Below are positions 60,245-64,000 of a stretch of 64,000 nucleotides of DNA, in pieces. The translations under genes were made by a program, and so were the position numbers. The notes below the pieces were generated by a model, which was not told the DNA's origin, did no database searches, and worked only from the letters and a program-made list of their open reading frames with translations. The DNA is taken from NCBI GenBank assembly GCA_003142375.1, contig PLME01000019.1:88709-152708 (forward strand), written 5' to 3'. The DNA is from Dehalococcoidia bacterium (lineage in GTDB: Bacteria; Chloroflexota; Dehalococcoidia; GIF9; UBA5629). Every line of letters begins with the position of its first letter. Within the stretch, counting starts at the first letter, position 1.

Positions 60245-62923
60245 TCATGCTCCTGCCGCCTTTGCCAAAGGCAAGCTGAGGCGGATCACGGTCCCTCCGC
60301 CCGCCCGGTTTTCTGCCGCTATGGTTCCGCCGTGCGCTTCGATAATTCCCTTGCAGATGGACAGGCCCAATCCCGTCCCGGCCACATTGTCGGGGCTTTG
60401 CACCCTGTAGAATTTATCGAAAACCCGCAGCAGGTCTTGATTCGGGATGCCTATACCCCGGTCGGACACGGCAATTTGAATATGATCATCCAGCCGTGAG
60501 GCGGTCAGGTCGACCGTCGATTCCGGCCTTGAATATTTGGCGGCATTATCCAGAACGTTTATCAGCACCTGTACCATAAGGCTGAAGTCTACCGGAACGA
60601 GTGGTAACCCTTCGGCAACGTTGACATCAACCTTTCTGTTGCTATAGTGGCTGTTTATGTGCTCCAATGCCGCACCGATAACATCCTGTATATCGGATGG
60701 GCGTAGATTCAGTTTCAGGGCGCCCGCTTCAATTTTGGATACATCCAGCAGGTTGGTTATCAGGTGGTTCAGCCTTTCGGCCTCCTCGCAGGCAACCTGG
60801 ACAAGATTTATTTTGGCTGCATCATCGAGATGCACGTTCTTTTCCTGGAAGCTGGTTAGCACACCGATAATGGAGACCAGAGGTGTACGCAGGTCGTGTG
60901 ATATTGAATTCAGCAGCGCCGTCTGCAGCCTTTGAGAGGCTTCAAGTATTTTTACACTATTAGCTGCTTCGGCTAGCTGAGCACGTTCAATGGCCATGGC
61001 CGCCAGGTCGGCGAAGGCCTTTATCAGCCTGTCCTGCTGGATGGTTAAGCGGCCTTCATCTTCGGATGGCCATAAGCTCAACACGCCTATTATTCCGTTG
61101 GCTGTTATCAATGGCAGGTAAAGCGCTTTGGCGTAGGGTAGGGTATCGGTGCCATAGCCGGCAGGCTTTTGATTCTGATAAGACCATGCTGCCACGGCAA
61201 CTTCATTTTCTTCCGGGGCAGGGGCGGCGCTGTTGGAATAGTGTTTAAGCCTGTTGCCATTTTGCTTATCCGGTAAAAAGACCATTGCATTCTGCCTGAA
61301 TTTATCGCCGGCACTCTCAATGACCGCATCGAGAGTAGCATCCAGGCCGGTGCTCACCGATAGACGTTTGCTGAGCGAATACAACGTAGCGGTCTCGTTT
61401 TCGCGGAGCTGCGCAGCCTCCGATTGTACGCGGGTCCTGGAAGTGAGGTAGCTGATCACCACACCCACTCCCAGCAGAACCGCAAAGGTAAATAAATAAT
61501 GTAACTGCGATACGGCGAAGGTGAAGTAGGGCGGGACGAAGAAAAAATCGAAGGCCAGCAGGCTTAATATTGAGGCCGTTATCGACGGTCCGAAGCCGAA
61601 GTAGACTGCCGCTACAACGATGCAGAGTAAATACAGGATTATTATATCTACAGGTGGGAAAAACTGTTGAAAGCTAAATCCGATCAACGTGGCTATCAGC
61701 ACCATGCCCAGGCTGACCAGGTAGCTCCACCAGCGGAACGACGGTTGCCCGATCGTTAAAGAAGTTTTTTCCAGCTGTTGGCCTTTTCCGCTGACGATGT
61801 AGACATCGATATATTTGCTGTGCCGCACGATTTGATTGGCCACCGACCTGCTCAACAGGTTGCGCAGGTGCACATCGCGCGGTTTGCCCAGGACGATTTT
61901 GGTGATGTTATTCTGGTAGGCATATTCCAGTATCCTGGCGGAAACCGATATGCCTTGAAGTATCTCCACTCCGGCGCCCAGCTTTTCGGCCTGCCTCATG
62001 AGGTTGGTTAATTGTTCCTGCTCCTCAGCCGAGAGGCTGGCGGAGCCCGGCGTCTCTACGTAAATGGCCGTCCACACCGCGTTCAATTGCGAGGCGAGCC
62101 TGCGGGTGGTGTGCAGCAGTCGGTTGCCCCAGCGGCCGGGGGTGATGCAGACCAGCAGCCTCTCGGTAGTTTGCCAGGGGCCGCTGATGGTATGCGACGT
62201 CCTGTAGTCCTGGACCTGGTTATCGACGCTATCGGCGGCGATCCTCATGCTGAATTCGCGCAGGGCCGAGAGGTTGCCCTTACGGAAAAAGTTGGAGACG
62301 GCCTGACCGATCTGCTCCGTAATATAGACCTTGCCTTCCTGCAGTCTCTGCAGCAGGTCGTCGGGAGGAAGGTCAACCAGCTCGATTTCCGCTGCCTCGT
62401 CGATCACCGAGTCGGGCACCGTTTCACGCACCCATACGCTGGTTATCTGGGCCACCGAATCCCGCAGGCTTTCCAGGTGCTGTATGTTGAGCGTGGTATA
62501 AACGTCGATGCCCGCTTGCAGAATTTCCTCGATGTCCTGATAACGTTTGGGATGTCGGGACCCGGGGGCGTTGGTGTGCGCCAGCTCATCCACCAGCGCA
62601 AGTTTGGGCCTGCGTGCTATCACGGCATCCAGGTCCATCTCGGGGATCATCAGGCCGCGGTATTCGACCTGCTTGCGCGGGATTTGTTCCAAACCATTTA
62701 GCAGTGCATCGGTTTCGGCACGGCCGTGAGTTTCGACATAGGCGACCACCAGGTCGGTGCTGTTCTTCTGACGCTGTGCAGCCTCCAGCATGGCATAGGT
62801 CTTGCCCACGCCGGCAGCGTAGCCCAGAAAGATCTTCAGCTTGCCGCGCCGGCTCTTCGCTTCGTCCGACTGTATCCGGGCCAGAAGCCTGTCAGGGCTG
62901 GGGCGGATTAGCCTGTCGTCCAT
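60245..62923 (-). CDS. kdpD: KDP sensor histidine kinase KdpD
   Basis: 892 residues, full multi-domain KdpD. N-terminal KdpD domain with Walker A LGYAAGVGKTYAMLEAAQRQ and ALVDELAHTNAPGSRHPKRY, a Usp-like domain (about 250-375, VCITPGRWGNRLLHTTRRLA), four membrane helices (about 400-500), a GAF-like region (about 520-650), HisKA NSISHDLRTPLVSIIGVLTS and HATPase (NVLDNAAKYSRPES, DRGIGIPNQDLLRVF, GTGLGLSICKGII). Senses potassium limitation and turgor. Directly follows kdpC. Confidence 0.97.
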   Translation of the reverse strand: MDDRLIRPSPDRLLARIQSDEAKSRRGKLKIFLGYAAGVGKTYAMLEAAQRQKNSTDLVVAYVETHGRAETDALLNGLEQIPRKQVEYRGLMIPEMDLDAVIARRPKLALVDELAHTNAPGSRHPKRYQDIEEILQAGIDVYTTLNIQHLESLRDSVAQITSVWVRETVPDSVIDEAAEIELVDLPPDDLLQRLQEGKVYITEQIGQAVSNFFRKGNLSALREFSMRIAADSVDNQVQDYRTSHTISGPWQTTERLLVCITPGRWGNRLLHTTRRLASQLNAVWTAIYVETPGSASLSAEEQEQLTNLMRQAEKLGAGVEILQGISVSARILEYAYQNNITKIVLGKPRDVHLRNLLSRSVANQIVRHSKYIDVYIVSGKGQQLEKTSLTIGQPSFRWWSYLVSLGMVLIATLIGFSFQQFFPPVDIIILYLLCIVVAAVYFGFGPSITASILSLLAFDFFFVPPYFTFAVSQLHYLFTFAVLLGVGVVISYLTSRTRVQSEAAQLRENETATLYSLSKRLSVSTGLDATLDAVIESAGDKFRQNAMVFLPDKQNGNRLKHYSNSAAPAPEENEVAVAAWSYQNQKPAGYGTDTLPYAKALYLPLITANGIIGVLSLWPSEDEGRLTIQQDRLIKAFADLAAMAIERAQLAEAANSVKILEASQRLQTALLNSISHDLRTPLVSIIGVLTSFQEKNVHLDDAAKINLVQVACEEAERLNHLITNLLDVSKIEAGALKLNLRPSDIQDVIGAALEHINSHYSNRKVDVNVAEGLPLVPVDFSLMVQVLINVLDNAAKYSRPESTVDLTASRLDDHIQIAVSDRGIGIPNQDLLRVFDKFYRVQSPDNVAGTGLGLSICKGIIEAHGGTIAAENRAGGGTVIRLSLPLAKAAGA

Positions 62924-62959
62924 TCTAAATCTACCTGATCACATTCTACTACTTCTAGT

Positions 62960-63535
62960 TTAGCGGTTGGTCTGGTCCAGGGCCATGTTGAGCAGCAGGA
63001 CGTTCACACGTGGTTCGCCCAGGATGCCGAACTGCCTGCCCTCCGTATAGTGAATCACCAGTGACTTTACCGAGTCCTCGCTCATGCTGCGGTATCTTGC
63101 CACGCGCCGTAACTGGTACTCGGCGGCGGCCAGGCTGATATGAGGGTCGAGTCCGCTGCCGGACGAGGTAACCAGGTCCACGGGTATCGGTCCGGCATTG
63201 GAGGGGTCAACCGCCTTGAGCGCCCTGATCCTCGAATTAATGTTGTCCAGCAACGCCGGGTTGGAGGGGCTCAGGTTCGACCCGGACGATGAAGACGCGT
63301 TATAGGGGACGGGGGACGTTGCCGACAGCCTTCCCCAGAAATAGCGGGGGTCGCTGAAAGGCTGTCCTATCAGTTCGGAGCCGTAGCTTTTGCCGTCTTT
63401 GACTATCAGACTGCCGTTGGCCTGATGGTTAAAAACAAGCTGGGCGATGCCGGTCACCACCAGTGGATAGATGATGCCCGTGATGAGCACAAACAGTCCC
63501 AGGACTATCAGCGATATCTTCAGTTGACGGACCAT
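62960..63535 (-). CDS. kdpC: Potassium-transporting ATPase subunit KdpC
   Basis: 191 residues, single N-terminal membrane helix ([20 protein letters not shown]) and an extracytosolic domain with [55 protein letters not shown] and the final [10 protein letters not shown]. Standard KdpC. 26 bases after kdpB. Confidence 0.97.
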   Translation of the reverse strand: MVRQLKISLIVLGLFVLITGIIYPLVVTGIAQLVFNHQANGSLIVKDGKSYGSELIGQPFSDPRYFWGRLSATSPVPYNASSSSGSNLSPSNPALLDNINSRIRALKAVDPSNAGPIPVDLVTSSGSGLDPHISLAAAEYQLRRVARYRSMSEDSVKSLVIHYTEGRQFGILGEPRVNVLLLNMALDQTNR

Positions 63536-63561
63536 TTACATTTCCTCGTTTAAATCTCTCA

Positions 63562-64000
63562 TCAGGCCAGCTTCAAAGCTACCAGCAGCATATCTATCAA
63601 TTTAATGCCGATAAAAGGGGCGACCAGTCCTCCCAATCCATAGGTAAACAGGTTGTTGCGCAGAAGCGTGGCCGCCCCCACCGGCGTATAGGGCACACCC
63701 CTCAGCGCTATAGGTATGAGGATAATAATTATCAGCGCATTGAATATCACGGCCGACATGACCGCGCTCTGGGGCGTGGCCAGCGCCATGAAATTCAGTG
63801 CCTGCAAGGCCGGGTAGGTGCCGGCGAAAGCCGCCGGGATGATGGCGAAATATTTGGATACGTCGTTGGCTATGCTGAAGGTGGTCAGCGACCCGCGTGT
63901 CATCAGCAGTTGCTTGCCTATCTCCACGATTTCGATCAGCTTGGTAGGGTTGCTGTCCAGGTCGATCATATTGGCGGCCTCACGGGCCGGCTGCGTACCC
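63562..64000 (-). CDS. kdpB: Potassium-transporting ATPase subunit KdpB, C-terminal part
   Basis: P-type ATPase subunit, cut by the right edge; the coding frame continues past the track start to base 64000. Visible residues begin [40 protein letters not shown], then membrane helices [20 protein letters not shown] and [20 protein letters not shown]. These are the conserved KdpB C-terminal hinge and transmembrane segments. kdpA is expected further right. Confidence 0.96.
   Translation of the reverse strand, partial: GTQPAREAANMIDLDSNPTKLIEIVEIGKQLLMTRGSLTTFSIANDVSKYFAIIPAAFAGTYPALQALNFMALATPQSAVMSAVIFNALIIIILIPIALRGVPYTPVGAATLLRNNLFTYGLGGLVAPFIGIKLIDMLLVALKLA

Overview
The window looks like a piece of chromosome from an anaerobic bacterium, most likely a Chloroflexota member of the Dehalococcoidia type. 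That assignment is inference from the gene mix: an archaeal-type NrpR, a Tup tungstate importer with a molybdopterin cluster, hisZ/hisG, two glutamine synthetases with two Amt proteins, Kdp, and many FeS and zinc-ribbon proteins. No 16S, tRNA, CRISPR array, insertion sequence or phage gene was seen. Genes are dense, mostly on the minus strand, in short operons. Almost everything is housekeeping or nutrient metabolism, with a few lineage-specific small genes.

Layout. 1-1.5 kb: groES-groEL (groEL cut by the left edge) behind a CIRCE operator. 1.6-4.8 kb: FmdB-type zinc ribbon, a membrane protein with a broken HExxH-like motif, a 72-residue conserved protein, and an XRE regulator plus DUF2851-type gene that share an identical 16-bp palindrome. 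4.8-11.4 kb: tsaD, an FeS nitroreductase, a DUF3795 protein, a metallo-beta-lactamase-fold protein, a coiled-coil zinc ribbon protein, RNase P RNA, a CtpA-type protease and pdxT. 11.5-19.5 kb: a nitrogen island, glnA (alpha type), glnA (beta type), amtB, P-II, amtB, then an atypical OmpR-type regulator resembling actinobacterial GlnR and an NrpR homologue, continuous with hisF-hisH. GlnR-like 11-bp-periodic boxes sit in front of three of these genes. 21-24 kb: an ECF-S-like membrane protein, an HDAC-family enzyme and a glycine/tyrosine repeat protein. 24-31 kb: a Moco/Tuco-riboswitch-like leader, tupABC, and the convergent operon moeA-mobB-mog-moaA-moaC. 31-34 kb: free-standing biotin carrier, acyl-CoA ligase and AcuC-like deacetylase.

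35-40.7 kb: hisZ-hisG-hisD-hisC-hisB with overlapping genes. Here hisG encodes two tandem ATP-phosphoribosyltransferase domains whose signature motifs are distributed between the halves. 40.8-45.5 kb: a MerR regulator with a 19-bp-spacer promoter, NfeD-slipin, birA and a sirtuin. 45.5-47.6 kb: two secreted lipoproteins with related C-terminal domains. 47.6-52.2 kb: purD-E-B-C-S, led by a ferritin-like gene and an unlisted 30-residue basic peptide. 52.5-56.3 kb: a two-component system and three promoters carrying TTCAT direct repeats at 11-bp spacing and 10 nt from the -10 box. These drive its own genes, a small membrane protein with a frameshifted HtrA remnant, and a cassette of three small unknown genes. 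56.4-64 kb: Mrp-type ATPase, zinc-ribbon membrane protein, PRC-barrel protein, holA and kdpBCDE (kdpB cut by the right edge).

The most unusual parts are the NrpR plus GlnR-like pair with matching boxes, the TTCAT regulon, the double HisG, and the palindrome-linked XRE/DUF2851 pair. All searches were by eye; no databases were consulted.
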